Below, piece after piece: positions 8,023 through 17,763 of a stretch of DNA of 64,000 nucleotides. The stretch is taken from assembly GCA_020446815.1 (NCBI GenBank), contig JAGRDY010000014.1, positions 117,637 to 181,636 of the forward strand, read 5' to 3'. Position numbers and translations under genes: made by a program. The notes beneath the pieces are model-generated. The model saw nothing but the letters and a program-made list of their open reading frames with translations. It searched no databases and was not told where the DNA came from. The DNA is from Paracoccaceae bacterium. Its GTDB lineage: Bacteria > Pseudomonadota > Alphaproteobacteria > Rhodobacterales > Rhodobacteraceae. Within the stretch, counting starts at the first letter, position 1; each line of letters begins with the position of its first letter.

Positions 8023-10154
8023 TGCGGTTGCTGCTGGCCATCTTTCTGTCGCTTTGTACGGGGCCGCTTTGGGCGCAGGAAAAGGCGACCCTGGTTGCCG
8101 ATCACATTTTTCTGGGCGGCGACGAAAAGCTCACCGCCGAAGGATCGGTCGAGATATTTTATCAGGGAACGCGGCTGACCGCGTCGCGCATCGTTTATGA
8201 CAGCGCCGCCGACAGCCTGTCCATCGACGGGCCGATCACGCTTGACGATGGCCGGGGGGCCACGGTTCTGGCCAGTTCCGCGGAATTGTCGCGTGACATG
8301 GCGCAGGGCATCTTGAAAAGCGCGCGACTGGTATTCGAAAACCGGTTGCAGATCGCCGCGGTCGAGATGACACGGGTCAGCGGCCGGTACAATCAGCTTT
8401 CCAGGGTTGTCGCCTCTTCCTGCAAGGTCTGTGCCAACAGCCCCATCCCGCTTTGGGAAATCAGGGCGCGAAGGGTCATTCAGGATCAGGTGGAACGCCA
8501 GCTGTATTTCGATCATGCCCAGTTTCGCGTGGCAGGGGTGCCGGTTTTTTACATACCCCGTTTGCGGATGCCCGACCCGACCCTGAAACGTGCCACCGGT
8601 TTCCTGATGCCCAGTTTCCGCACCAGCACCGGGCTGGGTCCGGGCATCAAGTTACCCTATTTCATTGCCATCGGGGATAGCCGTGACCTGACCCTGACCC
8701 CTTACGTTTCGACGCAGGGGACCCGGACGCTGGAATTTCGCTATCGTCAGGCCTATCGGACCGGCCGCGTCGAAATCGAAGGCGCCGTGACGCGCGACCA
8801 GCTCTTGCCGGGGGATCTGCGCGGCTATCTGTTCGCCGACGGGCAGTTCGATCTGAAAAGGGATTTCACGCTCGATCTCTCGGTCCAGAGCGTGACCGAC
8901 CGTGCCTACCTTCTGGATTATGGCATCAGCGATATCGACCGCCTCGCCAGCGGGGTGGACGTGACCCGGACGCGGCGCAACGAATATATCGACGCGCGGC
9001 TTTTCCGGTTCCAGTCGATCCGCGCCGGCGAAAACAATTCTACCTTGCCGACCCTGGTGGGCGACGCCACCTATCAGCGCCGTTTCACACCGCGCTTTCT
9101 GGGGGGCGAAGGCCAGTTTCGTTTCGAAACGCACGCGCAGCGGCGCGGCTCGACCGTCGATTTCGACGCCAATGGCGACGGGGTCACCGACGGGCGCGAC
9201 ATTGCAAGGGCCTCGGCCATCGTCGACTGGCGGCGCAATTGGGTCTTGAACAATGGCATGGTGGTTTCCGGCGCGATTGAAGCGGCCGCCGATTTTTATG
9301 CGATCGGGCAGGATGCCGGATTTTCGGCCACGGTCGCCCGTTTCACGCCGATGGCGGCGGTCGAGTTGCGATGGCCGTGGATCAAGTCGTCCCCGCGCGG
9401 CGCCGCACAGGTGCTGGAACCCGTCGCCCAGATCGTGCTCGGCCCGCAGTCGACGCAAGCGGTTCCCAATGAAGACAGCCAGATCGTCGAATTCGACGAA
9501 GGCAATCTTTTCGCCTTCAGCCGGTTTCCCGGCTCCGATCGCCGCGAGTTGGGCGACCGGCTCAATCTTGGCCTGAGCTGGACGCGCTATGCGCCGACGG
9601 GCTGGACACTTGGGGTTGTGGCGGGGCGGGTATTGCGCACCAAAGACCTTGGCCAGTTCGGCCCCGCCTCGGGACTGGACGGAACATCGTCGGACTGGCT
9701 GGTCGCAGCGCAGATCACAACCGATGGCGGCCTGTCGGCAACCAACCGGGCGCTGTTCGATGACGCTTTCAGTTTCAGCCGCAATGAACTCCGGCTCGAC
9801 TGGAATACCGACGACTACGATCTTTCGGCCAGTTACAACTGGCTGGTTGCCGACCCTGCCGAGGGGCGTGCGATCCCGACATCGGAAGTCGCCTTCGATG
9901 CCGGCTGGCGGATAAGCGACGGCTGGCGGGGGGTCGTCGCGGGGCGTTACGATTTTCAGGCCGACAGGGCCGCGAATGCCAGGATCGGCCTCGAATACCG
10001 CAACGAATGCGCCGCGATCGATCTTTCCCTCTCGCGCCGCTTTACGTCATCGACTAGTATCGCCCCGAGTACGGATATCAACTTGTCGGTCGTCCTGACC
10101 GGTTTCGGCAATGGGGCGGTTTCCCAAAACTACCAACGCCGGTGTGTGCAATGA
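8022..10154 (+). CDS. lptD: LPS-assembly outer membrane protein LptD
   Basis: 710 residues. Residues 1-19 (MRLLLAIFLSLCTGPLWAQ) form a signal peptide. Residues about 20-140 are the OstA/LptA-like jellyroll that joins the periplasmic lipopolysaccharide bridge; the remainder is a predicted beta-barrel with alternating pattern. Cysteines occur near residue 127 (SSCKVCANS) and close to the C-terminus (NECAAI, RRCVQ), in keeping with the disulfides known for LptD, although spacing differs from the enteric protein. It is shorter than the enteric form, as usual in alphaproteobacteria. Starts on the last base of the lptG stop codon. Confidence 0.93.
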   Translation: MRLLLAIFLSLCTGPLWAQEKATLVADHIFLGGDEKLTAEGSVEIFYQGTRLTASRIVYDSAADSLSIDGPITLDDGRGATVLASSAELSRDMAQGILKSARLVFENRLQIAAVEMTRVSGRYNQLSRVVASSCKVCANSPIPLWEIRARRVIQDQVERQLYFDHAQFRVAGVPVFYIPRLRMPDPTLKRATGFLMPSFRTSTGLGPGIKLPYFIAIGDSRDLTLTPYVSTQGTRTLEFRYRQAYRTGRVEIEGAVTRDQLLPGDLRGYLFADGQFDLKRDFTLDLSVQSVTDRAYLLDYGISDIDRLASGVDVTRTRRNEYIDARLFRFQSIRAGENNSTLPTLVGDATYQRRFTPRFLGGEGQFRFETHAQRRGSTVDFDANGDGVTDGRDIARASAIVDWRRNWVLNNGMVVSGAIEAAADFYAIGQDAGFSATVARFTPMAAVELRWPWIKSSPRGAAQVLEPVAQIVLGPQSTQAVPNEDSQIVEFDEGNLFAFSRFPGSDRRELGDRLNLGLSWTRYAPTGWTLGVVAGRVLRTKDLGQFGPASGLDGTSSDWLVAAQITTDGGLSATNRALFDDAFSFSRNELRLDWNTDDYDLSASYNWLVADPAEGRAIPTSEVAFDAGWRISDGWRGVVAGRYDFQADRAANARIGLEYRNECAAIDLSLSRRFTSSTSIAPSTDINLSVVLTGFGNGAVSQNYQRRCVQ

Positions 10155-10177
10155 ACCGCCGATGCGCGGCCAGGCAG

Positions 10178-10210
10178 GAACAAGACCATCACCAAGAACA
10201 AGACCATCAC
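10178..10210. repeat. 18-bp-period tandem repeat in lptD-surA gap
   Basis: The 15-base unit GAACAAGACCATCAC occurs at 10178-10192 and exactly again at 10196-10210, separated by CAA. It sits in the 90-base gap between lptD and surA. Likely a slippage duplication; an operator role is possible but unsupported. Confidence 0.8.
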
Positions 10211-10244
10211 GCGGACTATCAGCAGACTTAAAGATACTGGAACA

Positions 10245-11546
10245 ATGACGATGCGGTTGATCAATACCCTTTTTGCAGCTTTGGCGACGCTGGCATGCGC
10301 AGGTCACCCGGCTTTCGCGCAAAACCGGTTTGCACCGGTCGTGATGGTCAACGATCAGGCCGTGACACGGTACGAGCTTGATCAGCGCATCAGCTTTCTG
10401 CGCCTGTTGCGCGCGCCCGGCGATCCGGAAGCCGAAGCCATGAAGGGCCTGATCGAGGACCGTTTGCGCGCCGAGGCCGCCAAGCAGGCCGGCATCACGC
10501 TGACAGAGGCGCAGATTCAGGCCGGCATGGCGGAATTTGCCGGCCGGGCCAATCTCGATACCGAACAATTCCTGCAAGCCATCGGCGAGGGGGGCGTCGC
10601 CCCCGAGAGTTTTCGCGATTTCGTTTCCTCCGGTCTGGCCTGGCGCCAGGTGGTGCGGACCAAATTCGCCTCGCGCGTCACCATCAGCGAGGCCGATATC
10701 GACCGGGCCATGTCGGTGGCCGCGCGCCGCGGCGCGGGCCCCAGGGTATTGTTGTCGGAAATACTGATCCCGGCGGGCCCGGCGGTCGCCGTCGAGGCGC
10801 GCGAACTTGCCGCGGATCTGGCGAAATCCATCCACTCCGAGGCCGATTTCGCGCGCGCCGCGCGGGCCCATTCCGCGGCCGCGTCGCGCGCTCAGGGCGG
10901 CAAGCTGGGTTGGATTCCCTTGTCCAACCTGCCCGAACAGCTGCGCCCCATCGTCGCCGGCCTGCGCAACGGTCAGGTAAGCGCGCCGATCCCGATGGGC
11001 GGCACGATTGCGATCCTGAGAATGCGCGGGATCGAACAGGGCGGCGATATCGACGCGCGCAACCTTACCGTGGATTATGCCCAGTATCTGATCCCCGGCG
11101 GCAAGACCCAGGCCACCCTTGCCGAAGCCGAAAGGCTGCGCGGCGAGGTGGATACCTGCGACGATCTCTACCGTGCCGTGCGCGGGCCGGCGCAGGAACG
11201 GATCAGCCGGACGACGCAGCCCATGCCTGCGGTGCCCGGTGATATCGCCGCCGAGCTGGCACAATTGGACGACAGGGAAAGTTCCGCCAATCTGGTCCGT
11301 GGCGATGCACTGGTTTTCCTGATGCTGTGCAAGCGGTCGGCGACGCTTGACACCGGCGCTGCGCCCCTTGTCGCCGACGCCGATGCCGGCACACCGGACG
11401 CCCCGCAGATCATACCCGAGCTTGGCTTCGGGGCGGGGCCGACCCGCGCGCAGGTGCGCGACGAACTGGTCAACCAAAGGCTGGCCGGGCTGGCCGACGG
11501 GTATCTTGCGGAGCTGCGCGCGGATGCCATCATTCGCACCCCGTGA
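10245..11546 (+). CDS. surA: SurA-type periplasmic chaperone / peptidyl-prolyl isomerase
   Basis: 433 residues with a signal peptide ending near AHPAFA-QN (residues 1-27). The SurA N-terminal chaperone region covers about residues 30-165 and one parvulin domain about 170-265 (RVLLSEILIPAG through GGKLGWIPLSNLPEQL to TIAILRMRG). Alphaproteobacterial SurA often keeps only one recognisable parvulin domain; the C-terminal part here is divergent. SurA escorts outer-membrane proteins, including LptD encoded just upstream. ATG at 10251 is an alternative start two codons in. pdxA begins 9 bases after the stop. Confidence 0.9.
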   Translation: MTMRLINTLFAALATLACAGHPAFAQNRFAPVVMVNDQAVTRYELDQRISFLRLLRAPGDPEAEAMKGLIEDRLRAEAAKQAGITLTEAQIQAGMAEFAGRANLDTEQFLQAIGEGGVAPESFRDFVSSGLAWRQVVRTKFASRVTISEADIDRAMSVAARRGAGPRVLLSEILIPAGPAVAVEARELAADLAKSIHSEADFARAARAHSAAASRAQGGKLGWIPLSNLPEQLRPIVAGLRNGQVSAPIPMGGTIAILRMRGIEQGGDIDARNLTVDYAQYLIPGGKTQATLAEAERLRGEVDTCDDLYRAVRGPAQERISRTTQPMPAVPGDIAAELAQLDDRESSANLVRGDALVFLMLCKRSATLDTGAAPLVADADAGTPDAPQIIPELGFGAGPTRAQVRDELVNQRLAGLADGYLAELRADAIIRTP

Positions 11547-11555
11547 CCCCGGAAG

Positions 11556-12554
11556 ATGCCGGCAATTCCCATTGCAGTTACCTGTGGCGAACCCGCAGGA
11601 ATAGGCCCGGAGATCGCCGCCAAGGCGCGCGCGAAGCTGGGAGGTGAGCTGCCGTTTTTCTGGCTGGGCGACCCGCGGCACCTGCCCCGGGCAACCCCGT
11701 GGCAAGAGATCGCCACACCGCGCGATGCCGTGCATGTGCCGGCCGAACGCCTGCCGGTTCTGGTGCATCGCTTTGCCGCCGATGTGCGGCCCGGCCTTCC
11801 GCAGCCCGCGAACGCGGCCTGCGTCATCTCCGTCATCGCCCGCGCCGTCGGCCTTGTCGGCACCGGCGAGGCCGCCGCCATCGTGACCGCCCCCATCCAC
11901 AAGAAGGCGCTGAAGGACGGTGCCGATTTCGCCTTTCCGGGCCATACGGAATATCTGGCGCATCTGGGCGGCGCCGGCCGGGCGGTCATGATGCTGGCCA
12001 GCGAAGCAATCAACCCCCCTCTGAGGGTGGTGCCCGCGACAATCCATATTGCCCTCAAAGACGTGCCCGGTGCCCTTGGCGAAGCCCTGTTGGAAGAAAC
12101 CATCCGCATCACGCACAGCAGCTTGATCGACCGGTTCGCCATCCCGGCCCCGCGTCTGGCCATCGCCGGCCTGAACCCCCATGCCGGCGAAGGCGGGCAG
12201 ATGGGCGATGAGGAATTGCGGATGATCGCCCCGTTGCTCGCGCGTCTGCGCAGCGACGGCATCGCCGTTTCGGGCCCCTATCCCGCCGACACGATGTTTC
12301 ATGCCGGCGCGCGGGCGCGCTATGACGCGGCGATCGCCATGTACCATGATCAGGCTCTGATTCCGATCAAGACGCTGGATTTTTCGGGTGGCGTCAATGT
12401 GACGCTTGGCTTGCCATTCGTGCGCACATCGCCCGATCACGGCACGGCATTCGACATTGCCGGCAAGGGCATCGCCGATCCGGCAAGTCTGATCGCCGCG
12501 CTGCGCATGGCAAGCGATCTGGCTGCAAGGACACGGCGGGCGGGGCAAGGATGA
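11556..12554 (+). CDS. pdxA: 4-hydroxythreonine-4-phosphate dehydrogenase
   Basis: 332 residues, full length for PdxA. Recognisable stretches are the N-terminal [14 protein letters not shown], the metal-binding FPGHTEYLA near residue 130, [14 protein letters not shown] near residue 205 and [12 protein letters not shown] near residue 268, which carry the conserved histidines that bind the divalent metal. The enzyme oxidises 4-phospho-hydroxy-L-threonine with NAD(P) in the DXP-dependent pyridoxal phosphate pathway. The surA-pdxA-rsmA order is conserved in proteobacteria; rsmA starts 16 bases downstream. Confidence 0.96.
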   Translation: MPAIPIAVTCGEPAGIGPEIAAKARAKLGGELPFFWLGDPRHLPRATPWQEIATPRDAVHVPAERLPVLVHRFAADVRPGLPQPANAACVISVIARAVGLVGTGEAAAIVTAPIHKKALKDGADFAFPGHTEYLAHLGGAGRAVMMLASEAINPPLRVVPATIHIALKDVPGALGEALLEETIRITHSSLIDRFAIPAPRLAIAGLNPHAGEGGQMGDEELRMIAPLLARLRSDGIAVSGPYPADTMFHAGARARYDAAIAMYHDQALIPIKTLDFSGGVNVTLGLPFVRTSPDHGTAFDIAGKGIADPASLIAALRMASDLAARTRRAGQG

Positions 12555-12570
12555 CCCCCCAGGCCGAGCC

Positions 12571-13425
12571 ATGCCCGTGACAGGCGGCCTGCCGCCCCTG
12601 CGCGATGTCATCGCGGCCCACGGATTGGGTGCCAGGAAGAGCCTTGGCCAGAACTTCCTGCTCGATCTCAATCTGACGGCCAAGATCGCCCGAATGGCGG
12701 GTGATCTGAAGGAATGCGACGTGTTGGAGGTCGGCCCCGGGCCGGGCGGGCTGACGCGCGGGTTGCTGGCGCAGGGCGCGCGCCGGGTTCTGGCCGTCGA
12801 GAAAGACCCCCGTTGCCTGCCTGCACTTCAAGAGATCGCCGAGGCCTGGCCCGGCAGGCTGGACATCGTCAATGGCGATGCGCTGAGCATCGACATGCTG
12901 GCGCGGCTGACGCCCCCCATTCGCATCGTCGCCAACCTGCCCTACAACATCGGCACGGAACTTCTGGTGCGGTGGCTGACACCGCCGCGATGGCCACCGG
13001 CCTGGCAAAGCCTTACGCTCATGTTCCAGCGCGAGGTCGCAAAGCGCATCGTCGCGCAACCCGGTTCGCGGGCCTATGGACGCCTTGCCCTTCTGGCGCA
13101 GTGGCGTTGTGATGCCAATGTCGTCATGACCTTGCCGCCCGAGGCGTTTTCACCACCACCCAAAGTGCATTCATCCGTCGTGCATCTGACCGCATTGCCG
13201 GCGCCGCGCTATCGCGCGGATGCCGCCATTTTGAGCCGCGTTGTCGCCGCAGCGTTCAATCAGCGCCGCAAGATGCTGCGCTCCAGCCTGAAATCCCTGT
13301 CTCCGGAAATCGAGACCCTTCTGGAACGGGCGGAAATTGCCCCGACATCACGGGCCGAGGAAATTTCGCTGGAATCGTTTTGCCGCCTGGCCAGGGCAAT
13401 CGAAGGTGAAGAGCAAGGCGGCTGA
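12571..13425 (+). CDS. rsmA: 16S rRNA (adenine(1518)-N(6)/adenine(1519)-N(6))-dimethyltransferase
   Basis: 284 residues. [13 protein letters not shown] near residue 23 is the family N-terminal signature, [16 protein letters not shown] near residue 52 is the SAM-binding loop and [12 protein letters not shown] near residue 125 is the catalytic motif IV. KsgA/RsmA dimethylates two adjacent adenines in the last helix of 16S rRNA and acts as a late check on small-subunit assembly. Last gene of the lptFGD-surA-pdxA run; it converges with the DUF4167 gene across 184 bases in which I see no other gene. Confidence 0.96.
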   Translation: MPVTGGLPPLRDVIAAHGLGARKSLGQNFLLDLNLTAKIARMAGDLKECDVLEVGPGPGGLTRGLLAQGARRVLAVEKDPRCLPALQEIAEAWPGRLDIVNGDALSIDMLARLTPPIRIVANLPYNIGTELLVRWLTPPRWPPAWQSLTLMFQREVAKRIVAQPGSRAYGRLALLAQWRCDANVVMTLPPEAFSPPPKVHSSVVHLTALPAPRYRADAAILSRVVAAAFNQRRKMLRSSLKSLSPEIETLLERAEIAPTSRAEEISLESFCRLARAIEGEEQGG

Positions 13426-13609
13426 CGCGTTTCGGCTTGCCATTGAAGCGTCCCGCGTCGCAAAAAGCCCCCGCGCGCCGCAGACATGGCAGGGTTCGGG
13501 CGATTCCGTGCCTTGGCGAAACGCCACAAGGCGCCCTGGCCTTGCGTTGAAACGGGCGCGTTGCCGGTCGATTCAGATTGAAGGTGGTCGGCTTTGGTAC
13601 TGGCCGTTG

Positions 13610-14341
13610 CTACTGGCCATTTTCCATTTGAGTGGCCGCAGGCTCCGCCTTGGACGCATCGAGACTGTCGGTCTTTGACTTGGGCTTGCGCGGCGCACGC
13701 GGCGCACGCGGTTTGCTTGGCGCCGCTTCCTTTGCCTTCGCCGCAACGGGTCCATCTTCCGGCATCGCGGGCATCATGGTCGCCGTCACCGGGGCGATGG
13801 GGCCGGTGGCCTGGCGGGATTCAGGTGTGTCAACCAGGCCGGACCCCTCGTCGCGGTCATCGTTGCCGGGTTGATCGGGCGCGGGTTGCGCACGGTCGCC
13901 GCTGTCGTTCTGCTTTCGCGTCCCATGACGATTGCGCTGATTTTGCTGCCTGTCACCGGTCGCATCGCCGGTTTGACCGGCGACATTGCCCTGGCCATCG
14001 TTGCCGTTCTGGCCACCGCCATTGTTGCGCCCGTTGGTGTTTTGCTGGCCGCCATCGGGCTGGTTCTGGCGCTGTTCATGTTCGCGATTCATCTCGCGCT
14101 GCGCCTCACCCAGCAGGCGGGTGTAATGTTCGGCATGCTGAAGGAAATTCTGTTCGGCCACACGGTCATTGGACAACTGCGCATCGCGCGCCAGCATCAG
14201 ATATTTGTCGATGATCTGCTGTGGCGTTCCGCGCACCTTGCCTTCGGGGCCGGAACTGTCGAACACCCGATTGATGACATTTCCGGACGGGCGCTGCCGG
14301 TTGTTCGATTTCGAACGCGAACGGGATTTGGATGATCTCAT
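13610..14341 (-). CDS. DUF4167 domain protein, basic N-terminus with Q/N/G-rich tail
   Basis: 243 residues from the ATG at 14341 (MRSSKSRSRSKSNNR), preferred over one eight codons upstream because family members begin with this Ser/Arg/Lys stretch. The DUF4167 domain covers about residues 15-95 (SGNVINRVFDSSGPEGKVRG through QQIIDKYLMLARDA). The rest is low complexity: a Gln/Asn/Gly-rich section (about 100-160) and a Lys/Pro/Ala-rich tail (about 195-243). The family is confined to alphaproteobacteria and is probably RNA- or nucleic-acid-associated; that is inference. It lies downstream of prfA-prmC, the usual neighbours. Confidence 0.88.
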   Translation of the reverse strand: MRSSKSRSRSKSNNRQRPSGNVINRVFDSSGPEGKVRGTPQQIIDKYLMLARDAQLSNDRVAEQNFLQHAEHYTRLLGEAQREMNREHEQRQNQPDGGQQNTNGRNNGGGQNGNDGQGNVAGQTGDATGDRQQNQRNRHGTRKQNDSGDRAQPAPDQPGNDDRDEGSGLVDTPESRQATGPIAPVTATMMPAMPEDGPVAAKAKEAAPSKPRAPRAPRKPKSKTDSLDASKAEPAATQMENGQ

Positions 14342-14596
14342 GTGCTTTCGTCTTGTCCGAGCCATTCGGCTGTGAAATGTCTTGCCCTGTTCTGTCCGCC
14401 AAGGCCGATGCTATTCGGCGCAGGTCGCAGAAATCTGTCTGGTAAGGCAAGACGTTCTGGGCGGCCCCTAGCGGTCCACCCAACATGATCCTGTTTGCAC
14501 GATGCGCACGTCAGAGCAAGTAAAAACTTGGGCTTTGCGCGTAAAACACCGCATTTTCCAGCCAAACGCTGCTGTTTCGCCGCAATTCCCGCCCTG

Positions 14597-15421
14597 TCAT
14601 TCTACCAGAACTACCCTGTCGCGGCCATCGAAATCGGCAAGAACCCCGATCCGGTCAAAGCCGGCCCTTTGAAATATTTCCCTGACGGCCGCCCCTTGCG
14701 CCGCGCCGATCTCCAGGATCGCCTGCCCGCCATCGGCGAGATGTTGCGACAATCCCGCCGCGATCACCCGATATGCCCCAAGCCCGTCGCCGCCGGGTGT
14801 CAAGGCCAGATGTGGTTCCCAGTCGCGCACCTCGGGGGCGAGATCGGGCATTTCCGCTTGTGCGATATAGGGCGGGTTCGACACGATCAGATCGAACCGC
14901 CCCCAGACCCCGCCAAACCAGTCCGAGACGGCGAATTCCGCGCGGTCCGCCAGACCGAAAGCCGCGGCATTCTCGCGGGCCACGCACATCGCCGCAGCGG
15001 AGATGTCGACACCGACGCCGGTCGCGCCGGCCCTTTCGGACAGGAGCGTCAGAAGAATGCAGCCCGTCCCGGTGCCAAGATCGAGAATGCGCGTGAAATT
15101 GCGGTGCAGGGCGGCCTCTATCAGGCATTCGGTTTCCGGGCGCGGATCGAGCGTATCTTGCGTCACCGTGAAGGGGCGGCCCCAGAAAAGCCGCCTGCCG
15201 GTGATCTGGCTTACGGGCTTGCGCGAGATTCTGGCCGAAATAGACCTTTCAAACTCCGATTGTTGCGCTTTGCTCAACAATAACCCGGCATTGAGCAGCA
15301 ATTGCTCACGCGGCACATGCATCGCATGGGCCAGAAGATGACGTGCGTCGCCGGCCGCCTCCTCAATGCCCGCCTGCCGCAATTGCAAGGTGGCCCGCCG
15401 CAGCGCCTCGGCCACCGTCAT
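14597..15421 (-). CDS. prmC: Peptide chain release factor N(5)-glutamine methyltransferase
   Basis: 274 residues. The SAM-binding motif [16 protein letters not shown] is near residue 117 and the catalytic NPPY, which holds the glutamine amide, near residue 181; the N-terminal helical domain is typical of HemK/PrmC. It methylates the glutamine of the GGQ motif in release factors. Its substrate gene prfA is immediately upstream and the two overlap by four bases (ATGA), so they are translationally coupled. Confidence 0.96.
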   Translation of the reverse strand: MTVAEALRRATLQLRQAGIEEAAGDARHLLAHAMHVPREQLLLNAGLLLSKAQQSEFERSISARISRKPVSQITGRRLFWGRPFTVTQDTLDPRPETECLIEAALHRNFTRILDLGTGTGCILLTLLSERAGATGVGVDISAAAMCVARENAAAFGLADRAEFAVSDWFGGVWGRFDLIVSNPPYIAQAEMPDLAPEVRDWEPHLALTPGGDGLGAYRVIAAGLSQHLADGGQAILEIGAAQGAAVREIFQRAGFDRIGVLADFDGRDRVVLVE

Positions 15422-16473
15422 ATGTCCATCGCCGCGAGTTTTTCGGCCTGATCGTGCGATATGAGCGCATCGACGATTTCCACAAGATCGCCCTGCATGA
15501 TCGCATCCAGCCGATAGAGCGTGAGGTTGATCCGGTGATCGGTCATCCGCCCTTGCGGAAAGTTGTAGGTGCGGATCCGCTCCGAGCGATCGCCCGATCC
15601 GACTTGCGATTTGCGTTCGGCGGCGCGGGCCTCGTCGGCGCGTCGGCGTTCCTGATCGAACAGCCGCGCCCGCAGCACCGCCATCGCATTGGCACGGTTC
15701 TGATGCTGCGACTTTTCCGAAGACGTCACGACGATCCCTGTCGGGATATGGGTGATGCGCACGGCGCTGTCCGTGGTGTTGACGTGCTGGCCCCCTGCCC
15801 CGGAGGCCCGCATCGTGTCGATGCGCACGTCGCCGGCCGGGATGTCGATATCTACCTCCTCGGCTTCGGGAAGGACGGCCACGGTAGCCGCCGAGGTGTG
15901 AATGCGCCCGCCGCTTTCGGTTTCGGGCACCCGTTGGACGCGGTGAACGCCCGATTCGTACTTGAGCCGGGCAAAGACGCCTTCGCCGGCGATGCGGGCG
16001 GTGGCCTCCTTCACCCCGCCAAGCTCGGTTTCCGCCAAGGCCAGGATCTGGAATTGCCAGCCCTGCTGTTCGGCGTGCTTTTGATACATGCGCAGCAGTT
16101 CGGCGGCAAACAGCGCCGCCTCGTCGCCGCCCGTGCCGGGGCGAATTTCGAGAATCGCGGGGCGCGCATCCGCGGCATCCTTCGGCAGCAGCGCCAGGCG
16201 CAACCGCCCCTCCATCACTGAAATATTGTCGCGCAACCGGGGCAGCTCTTCCTCGGCCAGCGCGCGCATTTCCGGGTCATGCACCATCGCCTCGGCATCG
16301 CGCAACTCATCGAGCGCGGCCCGGTAACGGGCGATCTCGGCGATGACCGGGCGAAGGTCGGCATATTCGCGCGACAGGGCCGCGATATCGGCGGGCGGCG
16401 CGCCCGCCGCCAGTTTCGCTTCGAGAAAATCGAAGCGCCGGGTGATCTGATCTAGCTTGTCTAACGGGACCAT
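15418..16473 (-). CDS. prfA: Peptide chain release factor 1
   Basis: 351 residues, standard for RF1. The GGQ motif ([16 protein letters not shown]) lies near residue 225 and [18 protein letters not shown] near residue 107. RF1 reads UAA and UAG and triggers peptide release. The start ATG at 16473 is followed by [13 protein letters not shown], the usual N-terminus. A pair of 12-base direct repeats lies about 50-80 bases upstream of the start. Confidence 0.97.
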   Translation of the reverse strand: MVPLDKLDQITRRFDFLEAKLAAGAPPADIAALSREYADLRPVIAEIARYRAALDELRDAEAMVHDPEMRALAEEELPRLRDNISVMEGRLRLALLPKDAADARPAILEIRPGTGGDEAALFAAELLRMYQKHAEQQGWQFQILALAETELGGVKEATARIAGEGVFARLKYESGVHRVQRVPETESGGRIHTSAATVAVLPEAEEVDIDIPAGDVRIDTMRASGAGGQHVNTTDSAVRITHIPTGIVVTSSEKSQHQNRANAMAVLRARLFDQERRRADEARAAERKSQVGSGDRSERIRTYNFPQGRMTDHRINLTLYRLDAIMQGDLVEIVDALISHDQAEKLAAMDI

Positions 16474-16523
16474 CGCCCTGATCCATCCCTTGAGTGTCTG
16501 TGGTCACGCCGCGTTGCGGCCCC

Positions 16524-16555
16524 CGGTACGAAACGCTGCCAAACGGTACGAAACG
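16524..16555. promoter_or_regulatory. Two 12-bp direct repeats, 20-bp period, upstream of prfA
   Basis: CGGTACGAAACG occurs at 16524-16535 and identically at 16544-16555. Centre-to-centre spacing of 20 bases puts both copies on the same DNA face. The pair lies 51-82 bases before the prfA ATG on the minus strand and downstream of speB, a position suitable for a regulator of prfA-prmC. The binding protein is unknown. Confidence 0.5.
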
Positions 16556-16599
16556 GCGCGATGCCTGCCCCTCACAAGCGCCTGAATCTTGCCTTCAAT

Positions 16600-17568
16600 C
16601 TAACCGTTATGCTTTTTATTCCAGCAATATAGAGCAATAAGTTCATGCGCGATATGCGCCCCGGCAATGGCCGTGGCCCCGCTCGTATCATAGGCCGGAG
16701 ATACCTCGACCACATCGCCGCCAACCAGATTGACCCCCGCCAGATCGCGCAGGATCGCCGCCGCCTGCCAGCTCGCAAGCCCGCCCCAGACCGGCGTGCC
16801 GGTGCCCGGTGCAAACGCCGGATCGAGGCAATCAATGTCGAACGTGAGATATGTGGGGCGATCCCCGACGATGCCGCGAATCTTTTCGGTAACGGCAGCC
16901 GCGCCGCTTTCATGGACTTCGCGCGCATCGATCACATGGACGCCCATGAAATCGTCATTATGGGTTCTGATCCCCACCTGAACCGAGGTCCGGGGATCGA
17001 TCACCCCCGATTTCACCGCCTTGTAAAACATCGTGCCGTGGTCGATCCGGTCAAAGTCGTCATCGACCCAGGTATCGGAATGCGCATCGAAGTGCAAAAG
17101 CGAGATCGGCCCGAACTTTTCCGCGTAAGCCTTCAGAATCGGAAATGAAATATAATGATCGCCACCAAGCGCGACAGTACCGGGGCCGGCCTTCAGTATG
17201 GCGCTGATGTGATCGGTCAGCGCGGCCGGAAAGGTCGATGTCATGGCATAGTCGAAGGCCAGATCGCCATAATCGACGATGTCGAATTCCTCCAGCGGGC
17301 TGAAGGGCCAGCCATAGGGCGGATCGAAGGGTTGCAGAGCGCTGGCCTCGCGCACTGCGCGCGGCCCGAACCGTGTACCGGGCCGGTGCGTGACGGCCTG
17401 GTCAAAGGGGATGCCGGTGATGGCCAGATCGACACCGGTCAGATCCTTGCTGTAGCGGCGGCGCAGAAAACTGGTGGCTCCGCCAAAGGCGTTTTCATAG
17501 GCAAGTCCGCGGCGGGCTTGCGATGTGAAAGCCAGATCAACCTGTTTTTTTGCATCCTCAAGGGCCAT
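16600..17568 (-). CDS. speB: Agmatinase / ureohydrolase family protein
   Basis: 322 residues. The manganese-binding blocks of the arginase fold are intact: GGDHY near residue 131, DAHSDT near residue 157 and DIDCLDPAFAPGTGTP near residue 242. Agmatinase releases urea from agmatine to give putrescine; the DIDCLDPAFAPGTG signature is closest to SpeB, but related guanidinobutyrase or guanidinopropionase activity cannot be excluded. No arginine decarboxylase or urease gene lies in the window. It is divergent from mazG with 195 bases between. Confidence 0.88.
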   Translation of the reverse strand: MALEDAKKQVDLAFTSQARRGLAYENAFGGATSFLRRRYSKDLTGVDLAITGIPFDQAVTHRPGTRFGPRAVREASALQPFDPPYGWPFSPLEEFDIVDYGDLAFDYAMTSTFPAALTDHISAILKAGPGTVALGGDHYISFPILKAYAEKFGPISLLHFDAHSDTWVDDDFDRIDHGTMFYKAVKSGVIDPRTSVQVGIRTHNDDFMGVHVIDAREVHESGAAAVTEKIRGIVGDRPTYLTFDIDCLDPAFAPGTGTPVWGGLASWQAAAILRDLAGVNLVGGDVVEVSPAYDTSGATAIAGAHIAHELIALYCWNKKHNG

Positions 17569-17763
17569 CGGCGTACCTCGTGTCTTGATGAGTATGTGCG
17601 GCCCCGAATGACGAATGCCGGGGCGGTGCGTTCAGCAGTGTATCTGCGAATCCCGCTGGAAATGCCAGCCCTTCCAAAGCGGCCGGTCCGCGTGGCATGT
17701 AGGGCCAGGCGGGCCAGGCGGCCTGTTCCGGCCGCCACACGCCGCAAGCAAAAGGATCTGCCC

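Noticed and set aside
10047-12683. 878-codon open frame on the minus strand opposite surA, pdxA and rsmA
   Set aside because: Shadow of GC-rich genes on the other strand; no domain, start context or signal, and all three opposite genes are intact.
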